64,000 nt of DNA from Parabacteroides distasonis (GTDB lineage: Bacteria; Bacteroidota; Bacteroidia; Bacteroidales; Tannerellaceae), in contig JAFBIR010000014.1 of the NCBI GenBank assembly GCA_021531385.1, positions 17,596 through 81,595 on the forward strand, read 5' to 3'. Numbering within the stretch: position 1 is the first letter of the stretch; every line of letters starts with the position of its first letter. The position numbers were made by a program, and so were the translations under genes. Under the pieces are notes generated by a model. That model ran no database searches, was not told the DNA's origin, and saw only the letters and a list, made by a program, of their open reading frames with translations. Below, piece by piece: positions 34,331-42,930 of the stretch.

Positions 34331-35062
34331 AAAGTGTCGGTCAACGAACAGGTTGAACCGCTCTTTGTATTGATTGCCAATGGGAATATAGGTTTCCCTG
34401 CCAATGATGATGCGGTTGTTGGCCACGGCAGTGATCTTGGTGCTATTGACCAAATAGGAGCGGTGAACTCGCATGAAACGGTCTGATGGCAGGCGCTCCT
34501 CCAAAGCTTTCATGCTGAGAAGTGTCATGATAGGCTTGTCATTGTCGAGGTAGATCCGCACATATTCGCTTTGGCTCTCTACGTAGAGGATCTTGTTGAT
34601 GTCGATCCGGAGCATCTTGTAATCTGCTTTTACAAAAAGATAGCCCTCTTGATTCGTCTCCGTCGGCTTTCCTCCCTCGTTAATCGGGTTATTTTTTGCC
34701 TCCGCAAGCGCCATTTGTTGGGCGGCTCGGTTGGCGGAACGCAAGAAATCGCTGAATCCGATAGGCTTTAGTAGGTAGTCGAAAGCTTCTACCCGGAATC
34801 CATCTATGGCATACTCCGCATAGGCAGTGGTGAAAATCACCAGGGGCTTATGACGGAGTGATTTGACAAAGTCAAGCCCATTCACGTCGGGCATGTTTAT
34901 GTCGACATAAATCAGGTCGACAGATTCGGTATTGAGCCATTCCAAGGCCTCCATCGCATTGGAATAGGCTTTAGCTAACTGGAAGAAAGGGATCTTCTCG
35001 ATGTAGTTCGTCAGCTGGGCGAGCGCTAAAGGCTCGTCATCAATCGCTAAACATTTAATCAT
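34316..35062 (-). CDS. LytTR-type response regulator
   Basis: 248 residues. The receiver domain (1-120) has acidic residues D8/D9 and phospho-acceptor D54 in VDINMPDVNG, and K107-like KPIGF. The LytTR DNA-binding domain follows from ~140 (ADYKMLRIDINKILYVESQSEY, MRVHRSYLVN). It works with the histidine kinase encoded just upstream, whose stop overlaps its start (ATGA). LytTR regulators bind direct repeats upstream of target operons; no target is identifiable here. Confidence 0.93.
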   Translation of the reverse strand: MIKCLAIDDEPLALAQLTNYIEKIPFFQLAKAYSNAMEALEWLNTESVDLIYVDINMPDVNGLDFVKSLRHKPLVIFTTAYAEYAIDGFRVEAFDYLLKPIGFSDFLRSANRAAQQMALAEAKNNPINEGGKPTETNQEGYLFVKADYKMLRIDINKILYVESQSEYVRIYLDNDKPIMTLLSMKALEERLPSDRFMRVHRSYLVNSTKITAVANNRIIIGRETYIPIGNQYKERFNLFVDRHFLGKP

Positions 35063-36240
35063 AATTGTAATGGGATTAAAAGTAAAACTTGGTATTCAGT
35101 GGCTCGTTGTTGGATGTCGAGCGTATATTGCTGGTCATAGATCAGCTGCAACCGTTTCCGAACGTTCTCCAATCCGATGCCGTGTAGTTCTCCTTTAGGG
35201 GCTTGGTGGCTACTGTTGACTACTAAATAGCGTAATCTCCCTTCGAAAACATCCATCGTGATATGGATGAATGAGGGTTCCTGGTAGCTCACGCCATGCT
35301 TGAAGGCATTTTCCACGAAGGTAATCAATAGCAAGGGAGGCACTTGTGCCGGGGGGAGCTCCTCCTTGTGGATGGAGATGATTAACTCTAACCGATCCGT
35401 ATAGCGTAACTTCATCAACTCAATGTAGTGTTGTAGGAAGTCGATCTCGTCCCAAAGCGTAACGGTACGTTTGTTTGACTCATACAAGACATAGCGCATC
35501 ATTTTCGACAGCTCTAAGACCGTTCCTTTAGCCTTCTCAGGATCGATGTCTACCAAGGCATGGATGTTATTGAGCGTATTCATGAAGAAATGTGGATTAA
35601 TTTGGTATTTCAAGTAATCCAACTCGGTTTGTAGGTTCTGTGTCTTCAGCTCTTTCAGTCGTTGGTCGTCGCGGATGGATTTTATGATCGATTTGATACC
35701 CATGTTTAATCCGATTATGAAAATGGCGATCACGATGGGAGAAAGGATCATCGGGAGCGGTAGGAAAGGCATGTAGATAAAAGGGGGATTGTGTGGATTG
35801 GATCGCAGGAGGTGGGACGGCTGCACGCCGTTACGCTCGCGAAAGGAGAGGGTCCGCTCTTCCCTGTATTTCTTGGGGCCTATCTGTTTCTGGGGGATGG
35901 GTCTGAAAGGCATACGATCAGCTTGCTTTAAGCGTAGCATGGCGTTGTCGTAGATATTCACGGCTACTAAGAGGGCGATCAATCCAATGATATAGGCTAT
36001 GTAACTCTTCGCACGTTTACGGAATAAAAGGTGAGGCAATAACACATAGTTGTGAATAGCGAATGCCACCATCACGGGAGTCAGTTTCAGCCAAAACCGT
36101 CCGACGAAATACCAGTCGATCTCCTCCATACCGTTGCGGTAGGCACCGTAAAACGGCATGGAAAACAATAATACCCAGATAATCAAATAGATGATATTCT
36201 CTATCCAGTCGAGTAAATCTGCTTTTTTCTTTTTACTCAT
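35059..36240 (-). CDS. LytS/YpdA-type sensor histidine kinase
   Basis: 393 residues from the ATG at 36240 (MSKKKKADLLDW); an in-frame ATG at 36276 is possible and also lies downstream of the promoter. Four membrane helices are predicted (~12-32, 50-68, 78-97, 166-185) with a basic loop between the third and fourth. The His-kinase domain has the phospho-acceptor QINPHFFMNTLNNIHA and a degenerate HATPase region (LLITFVENAFKHG; HGIGLENVRKRL). The signal is unknown. It is coupled to the LytTR regulator gene by a four-base overlap. Confidence 0.9.
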   Translation of the reverse strand: MSKKKKADLLDWIENIIYLIIWVLLFSMPFYGAYRNGMEEIDWYFVGRFWLKLTPVMVAFAIHNYVLLPHLLFRKRAKSYIAYIIGLIALLVAVNIYDNAMLRLKQADRMPFRPIPQKQIGPKKYREERTLSFRERNGVQPSHLLRSNPHNPPFIYMPFLPLPMILSPIVIAIFIIGLNMGIKSIIKSIRDDQRLKELKTQNLQTELDYLKYQINPHFFMNTLNNIHALVDIDPEKAKGTVLELSKMMRYVLYESNKRTVTLWDEIDFLQHYIELMKLRYTDRLELIISIHKEELPPAQVPPLLLITFVENAFKHGVSYQEPSFIHITMDVFEGRLRYLVVNSSHQAPKGELHGIGLENVRKRLQLIYDQQYTLDIQQRATEYQVLLLIPLQL

Positions 36241-36309
36241 TTCTTTATGATCAAATTGTCGTACATGAGTCAGCATGTACTGAATTCATTAGTGTTTTTT
36301 ACTTATGGA

Positions 36310-36341
36310 CAAAAGTAGGGGATTTGGTCGATTGAGGCAAA
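36310..36341 (-). promoter_or_regulatory. Promoter of the LytS/LytTR operon
   Basis: On the minus strand: TTTG (36341-36338), a 20-base spacer and TACTTTTG (36317-36310), a perfect fit to TAnnTTTG. The 353 bases between this operon and pcrA hold only this and the pcrA promoter; no gene is seen. Confidence 0.7.
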
Positions 36342-36544
36342 CGATAGGTGGTTAAAACAAGTTGATTTATGGGTATATTCCTTTCGTTTTACTGATAAAC
36401 CGAGCAAGTTCGCTGATGAAAATCTGCATTTAGTGTATGAAAAATAGGCTTTCATGGGAAAATAATCGCTATTGGTATAATGGCTGCGGGCATGCTTAAA
36501 AAGGGAGAGGAGAGGGGGAGCGATTCAAAAATCAGCTTTAGGCA

Positions 36545-36576
36545 TGGGTTTATCCCCCGCTTTTCCTTACTTTCGC
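36545..36576 (+). promoter_or_regulatory. Probable promoter of pcrA
   Basis: TGGG at 36545, a 19-base spacer and TACTTTCGC at 36568-36576 (one mismatch to TAnnTTTGC). It lies downstream of the first in-frame ATG (36480), which argues that translation starts at the GTG at 36594. Confidence 0.45.
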
Positions 36577-36593
36577 GCCTAAAATGTGCGAAC

Positions 36594-38930
36594 GTGGAAG
36601 AATATTTGCGACAATTAAATGAGAGCCAATTGGAGGCGGTGTGTTATTGTGATGGGCCGCAGTTGGTTGTTGCCGGAGCAGGATCAGGAAAGACAAGGGT
36701 GTTAACCTACAAAATCGCCTACTTACTTTCGTTGGGTTGGGCGCCTTACAGCATCTTGGCATTGACTTTCACCAATAAGGCGGCCCGAGAGATGAAAGAA
36801 CGTATCGCCGCCTTGACCGACCCGTCCACGGCTCAACGTCTTTGGATGGGTACATTCCACTCCATTTTCGCCCGTATCTTACGTCGGGAGGCGGAGCACA
36901 TCGGTTTTACCAGTAACTTCACGATCTATGATGCGACCGATTCGAAAAGCCTTTTGAAATCTATCTTGAAGGAGATGCAGCTGGATGATAAGACCTATCG
37001 TATCGGTATGGTGCAGGGCCGTATCTCGAATGCAAAGAATGCCTTGATCACCGCTGAGGGGTATGAGGCGGATCGGGAGTTGGTTGAGAACGATCTGCAG
37101 AGCCGGGTGCCGTTGATCCGGGAGATCTACAAGCGTTACCAGCAACGTTGTCGGCAAGCTGGCGCAATGGATTTTGACGATCTGCTGTTGCAGACCTATC
37201 TGCTTTTCCGGGATCATCCAGAGGTGCGGACACGTTACAGTGCCTTCTTCCGCTACATCTTGGTGGATGAGTATCAAGATACCAACTTCGCCCAACATCA
37301 GATCGTGCAACAGCTGTGTGGCGAGGAGGGACATCTTTGTGTGGTTGGCGACGATGCACAGAGCATCTATTCTTTCCGTGGAGCAAATATTGACAATATC
37401 TTACGGTTCAAAAGCCTCTATCCCGGTTGCCGCATCTTCAAGTTGGAGCGTAACTACCGTTCTACGCAGAACATTGTCAATGCAGCGAATAGCTTAATTG
37501 ACAAAAATACGGAGCAGATCAGAAAAACCGTCTATTCAGAGCGGGAGGAGGGTAGTAAGGTGGCGCTCCTTTCTTCTTATTCGGATTATGAAGAGGCTTA
37601 TACGGTGGCCGCTCGCATCGGAGAGATGCGTCGTCGGCAAGACTATGACTATGCCGATTTTGCGTTGCTCTATCGCACCAATGCGCAAAGCCGTGTCTTG
37701 GAGGAGGCTTTACGTAAACGAGGTATTCCTTATAAAATCTATGGTGGACTCTCTTTCTATCAGCGCAAGGAGATCAAGGATGTGATTGCTTACGCCCGTT
37801 TAGTGATCAATCCGCATGATGAGGAAGCCCTGAAGCGGGTGATTAACTATCCCGCCCGTGGCATTGGCGACACAACGGTAGGAAAGTTGGTGCAGGCTGC
37901 TACTCAGCGGGAGGTCAGTCTTTGGACCGTACTGGCAGATCCTGTGGGGCAAGGGATGAGTATCAATGCGGGTACAGCCAAGAAGCTGGAAGCCTTCCGA
38001 GCTTTAATTCAAACGTTTAGCGAATTGGATCAGACCTTAGCTGCTGATGAATTGGCTATGGCCATCGTGAAGCAGAGTGGCCTGTTGAAGGAGCTGATGG
38101 CTGATCGCTCGGTAGAGGGCATCAGTAAGCAGGAGAATTTGCAAGAGTTACTCAAAGGTATCTCGGAGTTTTGCGAGATTCGACGAGAGGAGGGATCGGA
38201 ACAGGTACGTATGCAGGATTTCTTGGCTGAGGTGGCCTTGTTGACCGATCAGGACAACGACAAAGATGAACGAGCAGATAAGGTGACACTCATGACTGTC
38301 CATGCGGCCAAGGGCTTGGAATTCACTAATGTCTTTGTGGTGGGTATGGAGGAGGACTTGTTTCCCTCGTCGATGGCGAAAGATAGTCCCCGAGCGATAG
38401 AGGAGGAGCGTCGGCTGTTCTACGTGGCCATTACCCGCGCGGAGCAGAACTGTGTGTTGAGCTATGCCAAGAGCCGCTATCGCAATGGCTCGACCACGAT
38501 GTGTACACCCAGCCGTTTCTTGCGTGACATTGATACCCGTTATTTAGAGATCGCTTCGGGTACTATGCCTGCTGCACGTCCAGCAGAGAGCTGGGGACAA
38601 GCCCGACAAGAGCCGGCCTTTCGTTCGCCTTTCCAACAACCTCGTCCAGTGGAACGAAAACCTTTCGAGGGGACAACTACAACGGTACAACCCGTTGCTT
38701 CACCTCGCTTGAAACGAGTGGAAAATGCGATGAAATCGCCTTTTTTAGCGCAAACACCTGCCTCTGGACTTACTTATCAAGCTGGAGATCGGGTGCGTCA
38801 TGATCGTTTTGGTGAAGGGGTTGTGGTCGCTATCGAGGGTGAGGGCAGCAACCTCAAGGCAACGGTCGATTTCGACAATCTGGGTCGTAAGCAGCTGCTC
38901 TTGAAGTTTGCCAAGCTGAGCAAGATCTGA
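36594..38930 (+). CDS. pcrA: UvrD/PcrA superfamily 1 DNA helicase
   Basis: 778 residues if started at GTG 36594 (VEEYLRQLNESQLEAV), which matches the usual start of the family; an in-frame ATG at 36480 would add 38 atypical residues encoded upstream of the likely promoter. Motifs are Q motif LNESQLEAV, Walker A VAGAGSGKTRVLTYK, DEYQDTN, GDDAQSIYSFRGA, LERNYRS and VTLMTVHAAKGLEF. The C-terminus has a Tudor-like PcrA tail (GDRVRHDRFGEGVVVAIEG). It is a 3'-5' helicase for nucleotide excision and mismatch repair and for clearing blocked forks. Two 11-base tandem arrays start right after its stop. Confidence 0.95.
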   Translation: MEEYLRQLNESQLEAVCYCDGPQLVVAGAGSGKTRVLTYKIAYLLSLGWAPYSILALTFTNKAAREMKERIAALTDPSTAQRLWMGTFHSIFARILRREAEHIGFTSNFTIYDATDSKSLLKSILKEMQLDDKTYRIGMVQGRISNAKNALITAEGYEADRELVENDLQSRVPLIREIYKRYQQRCRQAGAMDFDDLLLQTYLLFRDHPEVRTRYSAFFRYILVDEYQDTNFAQHQIVQQLCGEEGHLCVVGDDAQSIYSFRGANIDNILRFKSLYPGCRIFKLERNYRSTQNIVNAANSLIDKNTEQIRKTVYSEREEGSKVALLSSYSDYEEAYTVAARIGEMRRRQDYDYADFALLYRTNAQSRVLEEALRKRGIPYKIYGGLSFYQRKEIKDVIAYARLVINPHDEEALKRVINYPARGIGDTTVGKLVQAATQREVSLWTVLADPVGQGMSINAGTAKKLEAFRALIQTFSELDQTLAADELAMAIVKQSGLLKELMADRSVEGISKQENLQELLKGISEFCEIRREEGSEQVRMQDFLAEVALLTDQDNDKDERADKVTLMTVHAAKGLEFTNVFVVGMEEDLFPSSMAKDSPRAIEEERRLFYVAITRAEQNCVLSYAKSRYRNGSTTMCTPSRFLRDIDTRYLEIASGTMPAARPAESWGQARQEPAFRSPFQQPRPVERKPFEGTTTTVQPVASPRLKRVENAMKSPFLAQTPASGLTYQAGDRVRHDRFGEGVVVAIEGEGSNLKATVDFDNLGRKQLLLKFAKLSKI

Positions 38931-38974
38931 CGCTGAGGTAACGCTAAGGTAAAGCTAAAGTAACGCTAAGGTAA
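38931..38974. repeat. Tandem array of four 11-base units (CGCTAAGGTAA)
   Basis: Four consecutive units: CGCTGAGGTAA, CGCTAAGGTAA, AGCTAAAGTAA, CGCTAAGGTAA. It begins on the base after the pcrA stop codon. Confidence 0.85.
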
Positions 38975-38985
38975 CACTAATCTTC

Positions 38986-39037
38986 CTCTAATCCCAGATT
39001 AGAGAATGATTAGAGGATGATTAGAGGATGATTAGAG
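38986..39037. repeat. Second 11-base tandem array (GATTAGAGGAT) with hairpin
   Basis: Units GATTAGAGAAT, GATTAGAGGAT, GATTAGAGGAT and a partial GATTAGAG run from 38997 to 39037. The first unit pairs with CTCTAATC at 38986-38993 across a three-base loop, forming a perfect 8-base-pair hairpin. No T run follows, so a standard terminator is doubtful. Confidence 0.85.
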
Positions 39038-39130
39038 CCATGGTAGAGGGATAGCGGAGCTTGAGTAACTCTACAACGGTGCAGCAGGGGGAAGAACTAC
39101 TTTCAAGGCTGTAATAATTGTAGGCGGTAG

Positions 39131-39161
39131 TTGTCGCATTAAAAAAAATGTTATACATTTG
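39131..39161 (+). promoter_or_regulatory. Promoter of nspC
   Basis: TTG at 39131-39133, a 20-base spacer and TACATTTG at 39154-39161. The transcript would start about 45 bases before the nspC ATG. Confidence 0.65.
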
Positions 39162-39213
39162 TGCGTCAATTGAAAAAAGATCAACAGGTGGTTGGTCGTT
39201 AAACAAAAACAGC

Positions 39214-40353
39214 ATGATAGACTATAACAAAATTCCTTCACCCTGTTATGTGATTGAAGAGGACCTGCTCCGGCGCAACTTGGCGTTGATCAAGCGGGTC
39301 AAGGAGTTAGCGGCGGTGAATATTATATTGGCGTTTAAGGCGTTCGCCCTATGGAAGGTTTTCCCGATTATTCGGCAGTATATTCCATTTTCTACAGCCA
39401 GCTCCAAGTTTGAGGCTCGTTTGGCATTGGAGGAGATGGGGAGTCCGGCACATACCTATTCCCCGGCCTACACAGCGGCGGATTTCCCGGAGATCTTGCG
39501 TTGCAGTAGCCATATCACCTTCAACTCGCTCTCTCAGTTCGCCCGTTTTTACCCGATGGTGCAAGCGGATGGGGGGCGTGTCTCCTGCGGATTGCGCATC
39601 AATCCGGAGTATTCTGACGTAGAGACTGATTTGTATAATCCCTGTGCACCCGGTTCCCGTATGGGTGTGGTGAGAGACCTGTTGGGTGATAAACTGCCGG
39701 AAGGCATTGAGGGACTTCATTTTCATACGCTTTGCGAATCCACCTCTTACGATTTGGAAAAGACCTTGGCCGTGGTAGAGGAGCGTTTCGGCCCCTTTTT
39801 ACCACAGATTAAGTGGCTGAATATGGGCGGTGGACATCTGATGACGCGTCAGGGATACGATGTGGATCATTTGATTCGTTTGTTGAATGATTTTCATGCT
39901 AAATATCCGAACTTAGAGTTGATCATGGAGCCCGGTAGTGCTTTTGGCTGGCAAACCGGATTTTTGATGACCTCCGTAGTGGATGTGGTGGAGAATCATG
40001 GCATTCAAACGGCTATTATGGACGCTTCTTTCACTTGTCACATGCCCGACTGTCTGGAGATGCCCTACAAACCCCGCATCCGTTTCGCAACGGATCCAGT
40101 GGAAGGGAAGCCGACCTATCGAATCGGAGGAAACAGTTGCTTGAGTGGTGACTATATGGGTGATTGGTCATTTGATAAACCACTTCAAGTGGGTGATCGG
40201 TTGATTTTTGAGGATATGTTGCATTATACGACCGTGAAGACAACAATGTTTAACGGTATTCCGCATCCTGCATTGGCGATGTTGACGAGCGACGGGCTGC
40301 TTCAACTGCTGCGTGAGTTCGGATATGAGGATTACAAGAATAGAATGGATTAA
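39214..40353 (+). CDS. nspC: Carboxynorspermidine/carboxyspermidine decarboxylase
   Basis: 379 residues from the ATG at 39214 (MIDYNKIPSPCYVIEEDLL). It is a fold-type III PLP enzyme with the PLP lysine in NIILAFKAFALWKVF, the phosphate-binding MGGGH, and C-terminal EPGSAFGWQTG and DASFTCHMPDC motifs typical of NspC. It decarboxylates carboxyspermidine or carboxynorspermidine, the last step of the aspartate-semialdehyde polyamine route used by Bacteroidetes. The partner dehydrogenase gene is not in the window. An in-frame TTG upstream at 39148 overlaps the promoter and is rejected. It is followed after 20 bases by ftsY. Confidence 0.93.
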   Translation: MIDYNKIPSPCYVIEEDLLRRNLALIKRVKELAAVNIILAFKAFALWKVFPIIRQYIPFSTASSKFEARLALEEMGSPAHTYSPAYTAADFPEILRCSSHITFNSLSQFARFYPMVQADGGRVSCGLRINPEYSDVETDLYNPCAPGSRMGVVRDLLGDKLPEGIEGLHFHTLCESTSYDLEKTLAVVEERFGPFLPQIKWLNMGGGHLMTRQGYDVDHLIRLLNDFHAKYPNLELIMEPGSAFGWQTGFLMTSVVDVVENHGIQTAIMDASFTCHMPDCLEMPYKPRIRFATDPVEGKPTYRIGGNSCLSGDYMGDWSFDKPLQVGDRLIFEDMLHYTTVKTTMFNGIPHPALAMLTSDGLLQLLREFGYEDYKNRMD

Positions 40354-40373
40354 CAATTGAGGAATGAAGAACG

Positions 40374-41327
40374 ATGGGATTTTTTAGTTTTTTCACGAAA
40401 GAGAAAAAGGAGAACTTAGATAAAGGCCTCTCAAAAACTAAGGAGAGTGTTTTCTCGAAGATTACCAAGGCAATCGCGGGTAAGAGCAAGGTGGACGACG
40501 ATGTGTTGGACAACCTGGAGGAGGTGTTGATCACATCGGATGTAGGTGTGGACACGACCTTGAAGATCATTGAGCGCATCGAGAAACGTGTAGCGCGAGA
40601 TAAATATGTGACCACTGCGGAGTTGACAGCTCTGTTGCGTGATGAGATAGCCAGCTTATTGACTGAGAACCATACGGAGGATCAGGCTGACTTTGTCGTT
40701 CCAGCGGAGAAGAAACCTTACGTCATCATGGTGGTTGGTGTGAACGGAGTGGGTAAGACCACAACCATCGGTAAGTTGGCCTACCAGTTCAAGAAGGCCG
40801 GTAACAAGGTTTATTTAGGTGCGGCCGATACCTTCCGTGCGGCAGCGGTAGAGCAATTGGTGATTTGGGGAGAGCGTGTCGGCGTGCCTGTCGTGAAGCA
40901 GAATATGGGATCTGATCCCGCTTCGGTAGCTTACGATACGTTAAGTTCTGCCAAGGCCAACGGTGCGGATGTCGTGATTATTGACACTGCTGGTCGTTTG
41001 CACAACAAGATCAACTTAATGAATGAGTTGACGAAGATCAAGAATGTGATGAAGAAGGTCTTGCCTGACGCTCCCAACGAGATTTTGCTCGTGCTGGATG
41101 GCTCTACCGGACAGAATGCGTTTGAGCAGGCGAAGCAGTTCACGGCAGCTACCGAGGTGAATGCCTTGGCTGTCACGAAATTGGATGGCACCGCAAAGGG
41201 TGGCGTGGTGATTGGAATCTCCGATCATTTCAAGATTCCGGTGAAATACATTGGCTTGGGTGAGGGTATAGAGGATTTACAGCTCTTCCGTCGCCGTGAG
41301 TTTGTTAACTCGTTGTTTGGAGAATGA
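40374..41327 (+). CDS. ftsY: Signal recognition particle receptor FtsY
   Basis: 317 residues. The short N-terminal region is basic (MGFFSFFTKEKKENLDKGLS) with no long acidic A domain, as in other Bacteroidetes. The NG GTPase domain shows GVNGVGKTTTIGKLA (G1), DTAGR (G3) and TKLDGTAKGG (G4/closing loop). It docks the SRP-ribosome complex at the inner membrane. Its stop overlaps the rimO start by four bases. Confidence 0.96.
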   Translation: MGFFSFFTKEKKENLDKGLSKTKESVFSKITKAIAGKSKVDDDVLDNLEEVLITSDVGVDTTLKIIERIEKRVARDKYVTTAELTALLRDEIASLLTENHTEDQADFVVPAEKKPYVIMVVGVNGVGKTTTIGKLAYQFKKAGNKVYLGAADTFRAAAVEQLVIWGERVGVPVVKQNMGSDPASVAYDTLSSAKANGADVVIIDTAGRLHNKINLMNELTKIKNVMKKVLPDAPNEILLVLDGSTGQNAFEQAKQFTAATEVNALAVTKLDGTAKGGVVIGISDHFKIPVKYIGLGEGIEDLQLFRRREFVNSLFGE

Positions 41328-42637
41328 GAAGAAACAAAGTAGATATTATCACGTTAGGTTGCTCAAAGAACTTGGTGGATTCGGAGCAACTGATGCGTCA
41401 GTTCGTAGCCAATGGCTATACGGTGGAGCACGATCCGCATAAGATCAACGGGGAGATCGTAGTGGTGAACACTTGTGGTTTCATCGGAGATGCCCAAGAG
41501 GAATCCATTCAGATGATCCTTGATCTGGGCGAGCAGAAGAAGCAGGGACGGATCGGCAAGCTGTTTGTAATGGGTTGTCTGTCTGAACGCTTTATGCAGG
41601 AGCTGGTGCCGGAGTTGCCGGAGGTGGATCATTTCTATGGTAAGTTTAACTGGAAAGAGCTGATCACCGATTTAGGTAAATCTTATTATCAAGACTTGTC
41701 TGCTGACCGTGTGCTCACCACCCCTCAGCATTACGCTTTTGTGAAGATCGGAGAGGGATGCAACCGCACCTGTTCTTATTGCTCCATCCCTATCATTACG
41801 GGGGCCTACAAGTCTCGTCCGATGGAAGAGATCGTGGAGGAGGTGCGTCAGTTGACAACCAAAGGGGTGAAAGAGTTTCAGTTCATTGCGCAAGACTTGA
41901 CCTATTACGGACTTGATTTGTATCGCCGGACGGCCTTGCCCGAGTTGGTGGAGCGAGTCTCCGACCTGTCGGGTGTGGAGTGGATCCGCTTGCATTATGG
42001 CTATCCTTCGCATTTCCCTTACGAGTTATTGACCGTTATGCGTGAGCGTGAGAATGTGTGCAAATACATGGATATTGCCTTGCAGCATATCAGTGACCGG
42101 ATGTTGAGCCTGATGCGACGGCCGATCACGAAGGTGGAGACCTATGAACTGATTCGCCGAATGCGTGAGGAGGTACCCGGTATTCATCTGCGTACCACCT
42201 TGATGGTAGGTCATCCGGGTGAGACGGAGGAGGATTTCGCCGAGCTGCTTGATTTCGTGAAGCAGGTACGCTTCGAGCGGATGGGCGCTTTTGCGTATAG
42301 CCATGAGGCAGGTACCTATGCTTATACCCATTATCAGGATGAGATAGCGCCGGAGGTGAAACAGGATCGTTTGGAAGCCTTGATGCGGGAGCAGGCACGT
42401 GTCTCTGCCGATTTGAATGCGGCTAAAGAGGGGCAGGTTTTCAAGACGATTATCGACCGGGAAGAGGAGGACTACTATGTGGGACGTACGCAGTTTGATT
42501 CTCCGGAGGTGGATCCTGAGTTGTTGCTTACGAAAGAGCAACCCTTGAAAATCGGTTCGTTCTATCCGGTTCGGGTGACGGGTGCGGATGAGTATGATCT
42601 ATTTGGTGAGGTAGTAACTTCAACAGAGAAGGCATGA
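41324..42637 (+). CDS. rimO: Ribosomal protein uS12 methylthiotransferase RimO
   Basis: 437 residues. The N-terminal MTTase domain starts ITLGCSKNLVDSEQLM. The radical-SAM cluster motif is CNRTCSYCSIP. A C-terminal TRAM domain follows (residues ~370-437). It adds a methylthio group to an aspartate of ribosomal protein S12 using two Fe-S clusters. The start overlaps ftsY and the stop overlaps the HU gene, so ftsY-rimO-HU-HU/LysM form a tight operon. Confidence 0.96.
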   Translation: MRRNKVDIITLGCSKNLVDSEQLMRQFVANGYTVEHDPHKINGEIVVVNTCGFIGDAQEESIQMILDLGEQKKQGRIGKLFVMGCLSERFMQELVPELPEVDHFYGKFNWKELITDLGKSYYQDLSADRVLTTPQHYAFVKIGEGCNRTCSYCSIPIITGAYKSRPMEEIVEEVRQLTTKGVKEFQFIAQDLTYYGLDLYRRTALPELVERVSDLSGVEWIRLHYGYPSHFPYELLTVMRERENVCKYMDIALQHISDRMLSLMRRPITKVETYELIRRMREEVPGIHLRTTLMVGHPGETEEDFAELLDFVKQVRFERMGAFAYSHEAGTYAYTHYQDEIAPEVKQDRLEALMREQARVSADLNAAKEGQVFKTIIDREEEDYYVGRTQFDSPEVDPELLLTKEQPLKIGSFYPVRVTGADEYDLFGEVVTSTEKA

Positions 42638-42930
42638 ATAACAAGGAGTTGACAGCGGTATTGGCGCAGCGCATGGGATGCTCTGTGAAAGAGGTGGCCG
42701 AACTGATGACTGCTTTCAGCTTCGTGATGTCTGTTCGATTGATGGACAATGACTCAATTAGCCTGACAGGATTGGGCCAGTTTGAGGTGAGAAAGAAGGA
42801 GGAGCGAGTGTCCGTGAATCCCACGAATGGCAAGCGTTATTTGGTCCCTCCGAAATTGGTACCGGTATTCAAACCTGGTTCTACGTTAAAGAATCGGTTG
42901 AAAGCGCAGGAAGAGGCAGAGCATGAATAA
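42634..42930 (+). CDS. HU-family DNA-binding protein
   Basis: 98 residues: a complete HU/IHF fold (NKELTAVLAQRMGCSVKEV, then SLTGLGQFEVRKKEERVSVN, then a beta-arm and KPGSTLKNRL). It binds and bends DNA as a dimer. Divergence from canonical HU and coupling to the next HU-containing gene (8-base overlap) suggest that the two proteins may pair. Confidence 0.92.
   Translation: MNNKELTAVLAQRMGCSVKEVAELMTAFSFVMSVRLMDNDSISLTGLGQFEVRKKEERVSVNPTNGKRYLVPPKLVPVFKPGSTLKNRLKAQEEAEHE

Noticed and set aside
38931..39037. Possible CRISPR array
   Set aside because: Units are only 11 bases and directly adjacent without unique spacers; no cas genes nearby.
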